Source: Rostrohypoxylon terebratum
Lineage: Eukaryota > Ascomycota > Sordariomycetes > Xylariales > Hypoxylaceae
DNA length: 64,000 nt
Direction: 5' to 3'
Assembly (NCBI GenBank): GCA_022497145.1
Contig: MU385868.1
Location: forward strand, 186,001 to 250,000
Below are positions 21,930 through 33,082 of the stretch, one piece after another; the stretch's first letter is position 1; each line of letters begins with the position of its first letter. Below the pieces are notes generated by a model. It was not told the DNA's origin and did not search any database. It was given only the letters and a program-made list of their open reading frames with translations. The position numbers and the translations under genes were made by a program.

Positions 21930-24900
21930 AGAGGATGCCCAACGCTTTGCCATGACTACTACGGGGAAGATTTATTTCGATATGTGGAAGAAAAATATTT
22001 TTCGATTCGGGACTTTAAAACGACCTTTGGACAACAAACCCTACCCGCTCGCTCAAAACACCTGAGGTTCGGCCTCCCACGAGACCCCTCCTCACGAGAC
22101 AATTCACTCGCTCAACCGTTGGCATTTTACGACTACGTCTGTCTCGCTCGCTCGTTGCTTCTACTCTCCTACGGAACACCCACAGCTTTATTTTGCCAGG
22201 AGCAATACCAGCAACACCAACCTTCAAACTTTCGAGCTTGACGTATCGAACTTATACAACGGACCTCGCAGATTTCCCTACCTTAATCGGAACGCCTCCG
22301 CCAGTGTTTTCTTTTATCTTTCCCTACCGAGAAACATAAAGCGATCACTTTTAGAGGCTTTCCAACTACTATATCACACACACACACACACAAGAAGAGT
22401 CTCAGCCTCCTGCTTCGAGGTCTTGGTACATTGATGGCCTACTGCCTAAACTTTACGAAGAAATGATCAGGGGGTTATTGAGGGTACTCCAGATTCCTCG
22501 GAGACAGTCGGCATTTACAACGGCGTTATAATGATATCACTACAAAGGGAACGGGCATTGTTACTTTTCAAGGAAAAAAAGTTTTTCTAACTTATCACGA
22601 CCATTTATTAACGGAAGCATTAATTCTTTTTATCTTTTTTTTTTTTAGAACCCCGGCTGAACCATGAGATATCGCTTTACGATTCACAAAGAATACTAGG
22701 CGCATGAACGAAAACATCATTCGTACTATATGTCTTACGTTACATAGCTTTTAGTTGTACTTCTCCATACTATCATTCACTTGATGATTTATTAGGTAGT
22801 CTTTATTCTTTAATTCTAATAGAATGACATTTGTCTAAACATCCACCCAAGATTTGCTAAGAATTTCCAACGTGCTCGGCGCTCTCGATACGTGACCACG
22901 AGACCACGAGACCAGCTTAAAGTTCGCATGTAATATCCGCTCGGCAATTTACTATTAGGTCAAGCATTGAATTAGATTAATCTACTATTAATAGTCTTGC
23001 GCCTAATTCCAGGCTATTGTCGCCTTGCTTCCGCGCCCAACTAGCTGAGAAGAGCGACCGGTAGACCAGCCCTACCGGAGCGCTCCAGGTACTCAGCGAT
23101 AATTCGCCACCACACCACTTCACCGACCTCAACAGCCGAGTGCCGCTTAGAATCACCTAGATGCGGGGTGGTTCAGATGAGTTACACGAAGAGCTGTCCA
23201 CGAAACGCCCCGTAGTTGGCGGCATAGCTTTCTGCAAGCTGCAATACTATGTCATATGAGCGTAGCAGTTCTAGGGGTCTTCGGAAGCACCCCGTAGGCG
23301 AACCAGGAGCTTATCCGATCAACCCAAGCCCACAATCTACAACCCACCATACATACGTAAAAAACCCCAAGAGGAGAAGAGAAGAAAATCCAAAAAAAAA
23401 AGTGTGATGTAGTTCTCGGTATGATGCAACCCTTTTAAAATTACCTCTTCTATAAATAGCGTGCTCTAGACCGCCCACGTAAAAATGCGTCCGTGTGCGA
23501 TCCGCCCGAAAGGGAAATTCGGGCACGTATTTATATCGCAGAACACGGACCCCCTTCTTTGCCAGGGGGCGAAATCTGAAAGGGGACCGCGTCTATCGAA
23601 CGGCCTTTAGGCTTTTTAAGCTCTTCCCCGTGGGGACGGCTCTCACGTATCACAGCAGCAGGCAGCGAGATGCATGCAAGGGAGCGATGATATGATATCC
23701 GGGCTCTTTTCGGAAGCTCAGCCCGTGCCCGGGACCTAATGTAGAGGAAAGGTGTGGATATGGCGAGGCGAGGGCAAGCCAAGGCAAGGGGGAACTCGGA
23801 CGCATGCAATATTAACCTTATATCTAGCCTGGGTAGACCTTGGGTAGACCCATCCGTTCCTGAGCATCTACCAGGCTCTCCAGAGGTTCATCTGGCAATA
23901 GTGTATTTGAATGTCGTGATCTGCCCCCCTCTTGTAAGCCAATAAACCGTGGATCTACTAAGTAGTCAGAAGAGTTCGCCTTTTAAAATCAACCCATGCT
24001 AATAGAACCGGTCCCGAGTAAGGGCCAACTAAGGCGCGGGTCCCGGAATACCGTCGATTTTGCACTAGGATAGGAACCTTTACCGAGCCGTGTCATGCCG
24101 GTTGTGGGTTCGCCACAATCGTCCCGCCCACGCAGCTAAGCTAGGTAAGCTACGTAATATCGTAATACGTACGTACCGACTTCATTTCGCCTTAAACTAC
24201 CGAGCCATGCCGTCCGTCCAGGACCCCTTGCGACCGCATCCCACTTATCGGGCGCGCATGACCTAAACGTCCTAGCTATCCCTACCACCACTGCTGTTGT
24301 GTGCGTACCTACGCCATACCCGATAATCACGATCCGGACTTGGCATCTGCTACAGAGCGCTCTGGCGACCCGGGGGCGATCCAATCGCGACCGACGCAGC
24401 ACACGAAGCCGCAGGTCAATGTGTCGAGCATGAGTGGCCCCCGTCGAATCTGCCGTACGACGTAGAGCTCTCCTGATGACCAACTCGAGTTCCTGACGTA
24501 CCAAGGGAAACATACGATATAGCGGGGAGCTCCTCGAGTGGCACCGATACAGTTGTCCGGATCCAGCGAGCTTTTGGTGTGCTGCAGCCAGTCTGCATGG
24601 TATCACCAAACATCCCCCCCTCCCTCCATCCTACCCTACCCTCTCACAGCTGCTGTGTAACCGACGCGTGCAGCAATTCATTTTACACCAACTTGGCTGC
24701 TTGGGTGTCCGGTGGTGGTGCCCTTCGCAATCTCGGCCGAGAAGCTTGATTTCCTGGTCTAACTTGTTCGGGACTATCGCCTATGTCATAATTCGATGGC
24801 TGGGCTGAGATGGGCACTGGATCGCGAATGGGGATCACCACAGTTGTAGTCCTAGTCGAGGGGGGAGGGGGGCAGGAGTGATTAATACTAGAATTTTTGC

Positions 24901-25223
24901 GTCTAAATCCAAAATACGTCCAGTGTCGGAACCGAAGATGAAAAGCCCCAAAGATAAGCCCAAGCCATGTCCAAGCCCAAGCCCTACCCATATCCCAAGA
25001 AGCGAGCGATCTCCAATATCAAGATTGCGACTCAGAGCTCAACCTTACCTACCCGGTCTCATCTCCCAACTATTACCGTCACGCGTTGCCGGTTACCTGG
25101 CCAGTTCCGCGAAGAGCGCAGGGTGCTCGGCTCCATGTGGATGAACGATGACCTAGTCATCATGGTTGTGAGAACCGAAAAAGATCACGCGCACGCGTAC
25201 GCAAACCATGCCCCCCATCGTCA
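21930..25223. other. gene-poor region
   Basis: About 3.3 kb with no supportable gene. It contains a CA repeat (about 22374-22392), a perfect 7-bp hairpin GCCCGAA/TTCGGGC near 23505-23525, and several overlapping open frames between 24100 and 25000 whose composition looks random (Arg-rich on one strand, Pro/Ser-rich on the other). Confidence 0.45.
22374..22392. repeat. CA dinucleotide repeat
   Basis: Uninterrupted (CA)n of about nine units. Confidence 0.85.
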
Positions 25224-25703
25224 TCAGGGCGAGAACGGGTTCTCCGGCACCTTCTCCTTCTCGACATAAACCGCAGTCCCGCAAACCGAGACCTGGATGA
25301 ACCCCAGGACCTCTTTCTCCTCGAACGTGACGCCTACGACCGCGTTCGCGCCCCTGGTCACGCAATCCCGCGTCATGCGCTCCGCGGCCTGGTCGCGCGC
25401 GTTGTACATGATGTGCGTGAGGCTCTTGACCTCGCCGCCGGCCGCGCTGGCTTTGAGGAGCGCCTTGGTGTCTTTGAGCGCGTAGGTCGTGCTCCCGAAG
25501 ACGGCGCCCAGGACGCGCGTGACGCGGTACCCGGGAAGCGTGGACATGGTGGAGGTTAGGATGGAGGGCGCCGTACAGTGTGGCTCGTTTTCCGGCCGCA
25601 GTGTGGTGAGGGTTGGGGGCGCGGTGACGCCTGGTGTGTATGAGGCCGGACGTCCGTTCACGTTGCCCGGCACCATGAGGGTTGAGCGGCGGTTGGTCAG
25701 CAT
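25224..25703 (-). CDS. YbjQ/UPF0145-family protein
   Basis: Single-exon gene, 159 aa, ATG at 25703. The C-terminal 110 residues carry the family pattern: STLPGYRVTRVLGAVFGST, a GG-E-x3-L segment, N-A-RDQAAERM, then RGANAVVGVTFE and VCGTAVYVE. This is the YbjQ (DUF74, formerly called heavy-metal-binding) fold, a pentameric alpha/beta protein widespread in bacteria and found in many fungi. Its biochemical role is not established, and metal binding was only proposed. The N-terminal 50 residues are low-complexity (P/T/N) and not conserved. The gene is GC-rich compared with its surroundings. Fungal copies have been suspected of bacterial origin; that is inference and not shown here. Confidence 0.88.
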   Translation of the reverse strand: MLTNRRSTLMVPGNVNGRPASYTPGVTAPPTLTTLRPENEPHCTAPSILTSTMSTLPGYRVTRVLGAVFGSTTYALKDTKALLKASAAGGEVKSLTHIMYNARDQAAERMTRDCVTRGANAVVGVTFEEKEVLGFIQVSVCGTAVYVEKEKVPENPFSP

Positions 25704-27148
25704 TTTGGCAGGTAAGGCGATCGATATTTTTTGAAGTAAAACTTGATGTGATATTGATGATTATAGACGGTTATTTAGGTAATATATTAGGTAAGTATAT
25801 GATGATTAACTGGTCGTGTGAAGGATAATTTTTGGTGTTGCGCGTTGACAGACGCGATCTAGGTGCACCCTCAAGGTGGATAGGTGTGACAGTTCAGCTC
25901 CAAGAAAAAAAACGCGAAATGATCGAAATCGATAATACTTTCAATTAGATGGACCCTATCATGAGATCGTGGGAGATTTATCAGATCTCGACCTGGCGAA
26001 AGAACTGACAAACGACGTCATATCTATCGGTGAGGCCTCGCGCCGACAAGCAAGTCGCTTGAAATTTCCCATCGTCTGAAACATCGCCTGCAACATTGCT
26101 CGAACTACCGTCTGGACATGCCTCGATCTGTTGTGAAAAGCCTGGCGCACGGCTAGAATTGACGAGTATGGGGATTTCGCAGGGGTTTGCTACGTGCCAA
26201 GGACCCCCTTGTATGATTGATCGAAGCTCAAATCAAGCTTCGCTGATGGCCCAGACTGGCGGTACGGTGACCACGTTGCAAGTTGCATGACAACCAAGAG
26301 GAAAGTGATGCCGTCGATGATGGATTATGTTTGGAATGGTGACGACGAAATCTTGTTCGTAGAAGCCCCTGACATAAGCCCGTCAATGAGGACACTTGTC
26401 AAGTGTCATTTATGCCGTCTTCATGAGCCGTCGGGGAAAGAACGATATTGAGTTAGAATCATTCTTGGAGCGGCTTCATCTTGAGTACTAATCGAGCATG
26501 AAAACTCGTGACTCTCGACAGCGAGGCGGGCTTGACCTCTCATCATCGCCGTCTTGGTATTTTAACCGACCTACTATTAATTGAAGCAGCTAAATGAATT
26601 TCGAGCATTAGAGGTTTAGATCAATCAGGAAAGCTCCAAGTCTTGGCGATTTGGCAGGGGGACCCGTCTAGACTTGGACTTCATCAATTGGCCAATTAGG
26701 TAGACATGGAATCGTACGAAGTCAAAAAAAGGCAAGGAAAGACGAAGTTACATGAATGAATGCTGGTACCATTAGATAACCATAGGGCTGAGCTGAAAGT
26801 TTGATTACGTAATTTATAGCTCATTTGGAATCTTCAATCCTCGAGGTAAGAGCTTAGGGTGGCACGGACCACTATGGGCTCTAAGCCTCGATCCTTCCCT
26901 TGTCCATCGAGTCGAATGGCATCATCCGGCAGGCGGGTGGCGTCGAATAGATTTGTCATTGTCTGGGAAAGCTCCCCCTCTAAACGTCACCACCGATCGG
27001 AACTGCGCTTTTAAGGACATTGGATGTGGAATCAAGATCGATCTTAAGAGGCAGGCACAAGAACCGTATCTACTATCCTCCTATATATATATATATATAT
27101 TATTTTCATCTTCGCCGTTTCGAATTGATTTTCTTGTACTGCAAGTTC
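25704..27148. other. intergenic between YbjQ-like gene and msrA
   Basis: About 1.4 kb of divergent promoter-type sequence. A TA dinucleotide run lies at about 27081-27103, shortly before the msrA start. Short overlapping frames only. Confidence 0.45.
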
Positions 27149-27955
27149 ATGACCACCAAATCCAGCGACTCGACGACCGACCCCACCGCGAATACAACCA
27201 CAGCTTCAACCGCAACTCGAATCCTAATCGCAACCGCAATCGCACTCCTCGCAATGTCCTTCAAACTTCCAAACTTCGCCTCGCGGCTCTTCCGCCCCCT
27301 TAGCACACGCCTCGGAATAACAGCCGACACCGCCGGCGGCAGCGCCGCCACCATCCCCGAAGGCGCTGAGCAGGCCACCGTAGCCGCGGGTTGCTTCTGG
27401 GGCGTCGAGCACCTCTACCGCAAGCACTTCGGCGACAAAGGCCTCTACGACGCGCGCGTAGGGTACACCGGCGGGGACCTAACAAACCCCTCCTACCGCG
27501 CCGTATGCGGGGGCAACACAGGCCGTACGCCTCTCTCCCTCTCCTCCCCTCATAATCCAACCCAGCACCCCAAACCACGCAACTAACCCCTATACACACC
27601 TCCAGACGCCGAAGCCCTACAAATACACTACGACCCGACCCGAATAACCTACCGCCAGCTCCTCGAGTTCTTCTACCGCATGCACGACCCGACGACGGCG
27701 AACCGGCAGGGCCCGGACGTGGGGCCGCAGTACCGCAGCGCGATTTACTACCACGGCCCCGAGCAGGAAGCGGTCGCGCGCGAGGTGACGCAGCAGGCCA
27801 ACGACCAATGGTACAAGGGGGCCATAAAGACGGAGCTCGCGCCCGCGGGACGCTGGTGGGATGCCGAGGACTACCATCAGCAGTACTTGCACCATAACCC
27901 GACCGGGTACGAGTGCCCGTCGCATTTCTTGAGACAGTTTCCTGCGCTGCAGTGA
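27149..27955 (+). CDS. msrA: peptide methionine sulfoxide reductase A
   Basis: Two exons, 27149-27524 and 27606-27955, give 241 aa. Splicing at c|gtacgc and ctccag| restores NTGHAEALQIHYDP, as in the family. MsrA reduces the S-epimer of methionine sulfoxide in proteins and free Met, using thioredoxin. The catalytic GCFWG is present (C82). Also clear are VGYTGGDLTNPSYRAVC, FFYRMHDPTT, QYRSAIYYH and the YHQQYL segment. There are two in-frame starts. The first (27149) gives a Ser/Thr-rich head and a hydrophobic ATRILIATAIALLA stretch. The second (27254) gives MSFKLPNFASRLFRPLSTRLG, an Arg/Ser-rich mitochondrial-type presequence. The gene may make two differently targeted forms. Confidence 0.93.
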
Positions 27956-28514
27956 TTTGGTGTAGGGGAAGGGGTGGTGCCATAGGCGTTTGGTTGAGCG
28001 CAGTGTGGGTTATGAGAATTGGTCTGGCTTTGCTGTTATACTGTGTTATATGATGTTAATCATGTGTAGGTCATGATTGGGGAATACCTACAATACGGCG
28101 GTATAGGGGTTGAGAACCCCTTAGTTATTCAGATGATTTACCTATATAGTTTAGTAGCTCAATGGCTCAAGACACATTTTCGAAGCGATCAGCTTCAAGG
28201 GAAAGACATTAATAATTTCACATAACATCCCATTTGTTATCAAGTAGCAATCGCAACCTATGTGCTGAATACAAAAGCAACCTTCTCGACAAACCCCGTA
28301 ACTCCACGCCGTAGTTTGATGTACGGCATATACCTAGTCAATTGACCCAGATGACCCGAACACCGTCGCCCATGCAGATAAAGCCTTTCAAATCGAAGCT
28401 GAGCTGGTATCATTCCTCGAAACTCAACGAATACACCAACCTCCCCTCTCCCACCGTTCTCCTGTAGTAGCACGATTGCGACCGAGCCAAACATTTGTTC
28501 GCCTAGACTGAAGC
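27956..28514. other. convergent 3' region
   Basis: About 560 bp between the msrA stop and the stop of the minus-strand F-box gene. A minus-strand frame overlapping the F-box end (28258-28575) has no family features and is treated as a shadow. Confidence 0.4.
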
Positions 28515-30035
28515 TCAATAATCTGCGGGCCCTAGCGGATCCGTATCCTCGTACCATCCCGTAGCGGGATTGCAACTGTGTCCCGATGACCAGCTGATGT
28601 ATTTGTCGCGACCCTCCTTTACTCTGCTAGCCCACATATAGTTCTGTATTCTCGCCGCATCGTCGAAGCTGAGCTGGGGACGGTGATCTAGGCGCGAATT
28701 CAAGTCTTCGAACGCCTCGCATATATCGCCGAACGGCAAGGACCGCTTTATATCTCGGCCGGCTCGCGTCTCTCTGTGACTATCCCATTTGGGGGAAAAA
28801 TCCATTTTACCAAGGTCCAGCCACGAGGTCAGAATGAACCCCCAGTTGAAGGGTTCAGGTAATTGAATGACGTCGATACCAAAGTCTGTAGTGCACTTTT
28901 TGCAGCCTAGGATATCGCCCAGTAGGGTCGGCACGTCCGTCGGGCAACGCAGCGCGCCTGAGGCTAGCAATTTCAAGCGTTCGTGGATGATATGACCTTC
29001 CTGTTTCGAAACGTCGAGGTGTTCGTTGCTGAAGCAAGACGCATTGTGCTTACGGTTGCTTTCACCAGTGTGGTCGCGCTGACAGAGGGGGTCTACCAAC
29101 TGCTGGATGAGCGATGCGTATACAGTGTTCCATTTATGATGTTTACACATCTGGTACGTCTTAGGAAACGCTAAAGACGGCAGACCACTAGCTGACACAT
29201 CCTTCAGCATCTGCGAGAATATCCATAATGATAAAGCCGATTTATCCATGGACGAAACAACTTGCTGTCGTCTCAGGATTAAGTCGTCTCTGCGATAACG
29301 TACTCTCAGAGAAATCTGGACTATAATGCCTTTATGGTACCTAGTCTGCGTGTTGTTGACTTGCCCCAAAAGGTGTCTGTACGGAGCACCATGGAGGCGA
29401 CGTTTGGTGATGGTACGCAACATCTTCCGTGTAGCACGCGGTGGCATATGGTGATCCATAGACCAATCGACGCATCTGACCGCCTTGCGGGGTGCGTAGG
29501 AACGGTCCCTGAATGTTACGAAGGGGTCGTGAAGCTTTTTACACTTATAGCAATAAACACGGTCTTCCAAGTCGTAATCGATGAGGCTTAACATCGCCCC
29601 GCGAGCCTTGGTCTTTGATGAATCGACTTTCTGGATAAATTTGTTCAGCACACGATAAGATACCGGCTCGTACGGCTCTATGATCCCAGCCTTCACGCAT
29701 GAAGTCATGAACCTGCTCATGAGTTCTTTGTTAACAAGCGCCAGCACTGCGATGTTAGCGTCTCCTAGATAACTGGTAATGTGATCGAACAGTTCTTGTG
29801 GGAGAAGCAATAAGCCCGAGACTTTTTTCTCGGTTTGGATTGCTGATGAATGGACAACGGCGTTCTTAGATACTACATCTTGAGCATTGGTGTTGCTACT
29901 ATTGTTGGTCAAGGTGATGCCAAGGCCAATTGAGGTTTTGGGATTGTCAATTGATGACTGATCGTCATTTTCAATCAGATAATCGGATTGATGTGTGTGT
30001 CCCTTGATAGACAATTTGCGGAGTATGTCTCTCAA
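28515..30035 (-). CDS. F-box protein (ascomycete type), 5' end unresolved
   Basis: An open frame of about 506 codons. An F-box lies near residues 76-108 (LLLLPQELFDHITSYLGD then VLALVNKEL), followed by a CYKCKKLHDPF zinc-like motif common in fungal F-box proteins of unknown substrate. F-box proteins recruit targets to SCF ubiquitin ligases through Skp1. The frame has no ATG before the F-box. It begins with TTG at 30035 and stays open upstream to a TAG that forms part of an acceptor-like ctcttcgcctag ending near 30124, after which the frame continues GCG-CCA-AAG. A first exon further upstream, a non-AUG start or decay are all possible. Extent at the N-terminus is therefore uncertain; the rest is solid. 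Confidence 0.75.
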   Translation of the reverse strand: MRDILRKLSIKGHTHQSDYLIENDDQSSIDNPKTSIGLGITLTNNSSNTNAQDVVSKNAVVHSSAIQTEKKVSGLLLLPQELFDHITSYLGDANIAVLALVNKELMSRFMTSCVKAGIIEPYEPVSYRVLNKFIQKVDSSKTKARGAMLSLIDYDLEDRVYCYKCKKLHDPFVTFRDRSYAPRKAVRCVDWSMDHHMPPRATRKMLRTITKRRLHGAPYRHLLGQVNNTQTRYHKGIIVQISLRVRYRRDDLILRRQQVVSSMDKSALSLWIFSQMLKDVSASGLPSLAFPKTYQMCKHHKWNTVYASLIQQLVDPLCQRDHTGESNRKHNASCFSNEHLDVSKQEGHIIHERLKLLASGALRCPTDVPTLLGDILGCKKCTTDFGIDVIQLPEPFNWGFILTSWLDLGKMDFSPKWDSHRETRAGRDIKRSLPFGDICEAFEDLNSRLDHRPQLSFDDAARIQNYMWASRVKEGRDKYISWSSGHSCNPATGWYEDTDPLGPADY

Positions 30036-30403
30036 TTTACGAGGCTTAGCTAGCTTAGAACGAGCGTGACTTGATAATAGGTAGTTAGCATTGATTTGAC
30101 CGGTAACAGTTATCTTTGGCGCCTAGGCGAAGAGATGCGGTGTATTTGGGGGTCCGGGGGAGGGGCTGAGCTGAGCTTCTAGCTTCTAGCTTCTAGGCCC
30201 TAAGGTACCTATTTCCAGGTAAACTAGGATTGAGGAATTCGATGGCAGCTATATTGAACTTCATAAATGCCTACCTGGAAAGGTAGCCTTGAAGTACTAG
30301 ATATGGAGCTGATAGAGATGACATCATGAAGTAGAGAAATAAGTAACTTGCCTGAATATCCTCTTGCCGTTAAACGAAGACATTTTCCTAATCCAATCAA
30401 GAC

Positions 30404-30431
30404 GAGGGTTCCAATTAGGATTGGAACCCTC
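30404..30431. repeat. perfect 12-bp inverted repeat (hairpin)
   Basis: GAGGGTTCCAAT, the loop TAGG and ATTGGAACCCTC form a perfect stem of 12 bp. There is no gene within 350 bp downstream, so a terminator role is unlikely; it may be a recognition palindrome or part of a decayed transposon. Confidence 0.8.
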
Positions 30432-31871
30432 TACCTATATGTATACAAGTACTAGGTACTAGGTAGGTATCTGGATCTGATATCCGAAGTACCTATGTAG
30501 CTGGTATTGGATGTAACGGGTTAGGAGTTGGACGGTGTGCAGATTAATACGATGAATCCGGTGATGTTATTATGTGACGCGAAATGAAAGAGTGTAACAT
30601 TTAGTGAGAATTGAGGAAATAAGATCCTAAAGCATCGATGTTGGGACCCTGATAGGTACCTGCTCAGCTACTTAATTAATTTCGTGTACGTGCTTGACTC
30701 ACATATGCTTGGCGGCAACTTCAGGGGTCGGAAATTCCCTCTCACTATTAAAGGGAAGTCAGTCCTGGAGTAAGGTAGCAGTTATCGAATTTGACAGCCT
30801 ATCATTTTCGGGTCTCAGCCTTAATTTTTCAATAGAATAGTCAAACTAGGTAGGTAAGCAGGCTGGCAGGCAGGCAGGTAAGCACGGCGCAGTTGTTGCC
30901 TGTAAAGTTAGCCCATGCGCATCCAAGCTTATTTTTATTATTAACCTCCCGGATCTGCGGCAGTGCGGGTACGATTGTACCGGATGCAACCGCTTGGTAA
31001 GCTAGAGTTAGCAATTTTCTAGACATGAGACTCGTCGGAAGAGAAATAGCTAGTAATGACTTTACATATATATCATGTCTACACGGCATAGAAGCCTTCA
31101 GAAGTAGAAGTTTTAGGATTAGAAAGTAATAATAGCATCCCCTATGCCACCTGCGATCCACAGATTGGGCTGTCACACGTGACTTCTCATCCCATCAAAA
31201 CTGGGTGTCATCGTTAAATCTGTACGTTTTCAGCGGCATTTTTCTATAATGTTTCAATTTTATGGCATATTCAAGTGGAATGGTACAATACGACTTTAAA
31301 CATACCAGTATCATTAAATAATCGCTTGTTGATGCATTGTGAATATGGCCCATTTAAAGTTGAGAATCCGACGGTGGACGAAGGAAACGGCTGTGGCGCT
31401 ATTATTGTGGCGCTGAGCTCGGCTACAAAACGGAGGCAAACGGAGAGAAACGGCTAATCTAGGTTATGTTTTGATTTAATATAACGTGGTTTAAAACGGT
31501 CGTCTATTTTGATCTCGCAGGGGTACACCATACCTAGTAATGTACTAAAGGGTATCTTTAAGTAACATTTAAATCGTCAGGAATCTGTTTATTTGGTGGC
31601 AGTTAGTTCTTTCCCGATCTTTTATCCTTTATCTTTTCCATATGTGGCCAAACAGTAAGTCGAGTTGCGTCAGGGAGGTTAGTCGTCGCTTCGTTATTGA
31701 TAACCTCCAAGTTTGACACTTTGACAGTGCCTTGACGAATACTACCCAGACAGATATCTAGTCGGATAAACCGACATTACAAGAATGATATGGTCTACTT
31801 CTGCAACCCCAAGGAGTACTCTATGTCTACTTTGCTGGTGCTAATCTTACCATTGCAATATGAACCTAAAC

Positions 31872-31996
31872 TGGGGTTAGGGTTGTAGGATGGGGTTAGG
31901 GTTATGGTGTTGGGGTCAGGGTAAGAGCTTATGAGGTCTTGATTTTCAAAAAGATTATAGGTTAGGGTTGGGGTTGAGGTTGGGGTTAGGGTAGTC
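31872..31996. repeat. degenerate telomere-like (TTAGGG/TTGGGG) tract
   Basis: Repeated GGGGTTAGGGTT and GGGTTGGGGTT words with imperfect spacing, split by about 40 bp of unrelated sequence near 31925-31958. TTAGGG is the usual filamentous-fungus telomere unit. The sequence just left of the tract matches that left of the second tract at 33016 with a few transitions. Confidence 0.75.
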
Positions 31997-32861
31997 ATAA
32001 GATCATCTAGCCCTTGTGTAAGTGACCGACCGGGATGCCGGGGCTGGGAATTTTCCAGATTAGGTAACTGCTCTCTCAAGTCTACTAATCACCATTAAGT
32101 AGAGATACCGGCAGTCTGGAAACGAATGAACTATTACTAGGTATTCACCAAACTTATATAATTAATGCTACGAACCAACCAACCCCCATTTAGACTCATT
32201 CTTAGCTTTGTCCGTCTAATTCAATCTTTACCCTCTTGTTTGAGTTCTACTCCGGGTCGTCGGCTTGGCGTTTTTTATACTGATCAGTAGGATCGCTATC
32301 ACTTATGCCCACGGTCGTCCGATCTGACTTTCTTGACTGGCGCTGCAGGCTCGTCGGTTACGATGCTGCGTTTCATACTTCTGCCATCTCGAGATCCTAG
32401 TGACTATATTCCTGCTATGAAGATAAAAGCAAAACTTGGGAATTCGTACGACTTTATTCTTATTGTAGGAGGTGATGAGTTTCTGATGCCCCTCACTCCA
32501 TAACTCACTCCATAACTCACCTTAGAACATTTTATCACCACGTCGTTTAAGGATTATCTTGCATACATAGGTACGTCTAAAACGTACCCTTGAATTCCCA
32601 CTGATAATTTAAAGAGGCTCACTGTGATATAATCTATAGGATGCCTATTACTCAGGTACCTCGGTATAAGCTGGAATGTATAATAAGGGGAATGTGTCGC
32701 CATCTTACATTTTCAATGCGGGTAATTATATCTTAATACCCACATAAGATAATGCCTTTAATGTGTTTCCACAGCGGATCCTGTTCACTTCGTGCTATTC
32801 ACATGAGCGAGTACATTGTTCTCGGTCATTGAAGATTTTATTTTTTTTCATAGCCTTCTCT

Positions 32862-33082
32862 CGGGACGTCTAATCGGACGGACTCTTAATGCAATTAAGG
32901 CTAGTCGAGTAGATACATTCTCTTCAGAACATCTTTTTATGTAAATTAAAGTACCTATTACCTAAACACGGTGATGTTGAAGGAAAATTTCAAATTACCG
33001 TTGTAATATAAACCTGGGTTAGGGTTAGGGATGGGGTTAGGGTTAAGGTATGCATTAGGGATCCTTCCGTTTAGACATTCCG
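32862..33082. mobile_element. degenerate inverted-repeat (MITE-like) element containing a telomere-like tract
   Basis: The left end CGGGACGTCTAATCGGACGG is nearly the end of the 602-bp element at 35904. The right end (33053-33082, inverted) matches it at about 23 of 30 positions. The interior of about 220 bp includes a GGGTTAGGG tract (33016-33047). No matching target duplication is visible, so it is old or rearranged. Confidence 0.5.

Noticed and set aside
24136..24609. Minus-strand frame of 157 codons
   Set aside because: Arg-rich, no domain, and overlapping open frames in other phases suggest a base-composition effect.
31872..31996. True chromosome end or subtelomere
   Set aside because: Genes continue on both sides and the repeats are degenerate and short; no terminal array.
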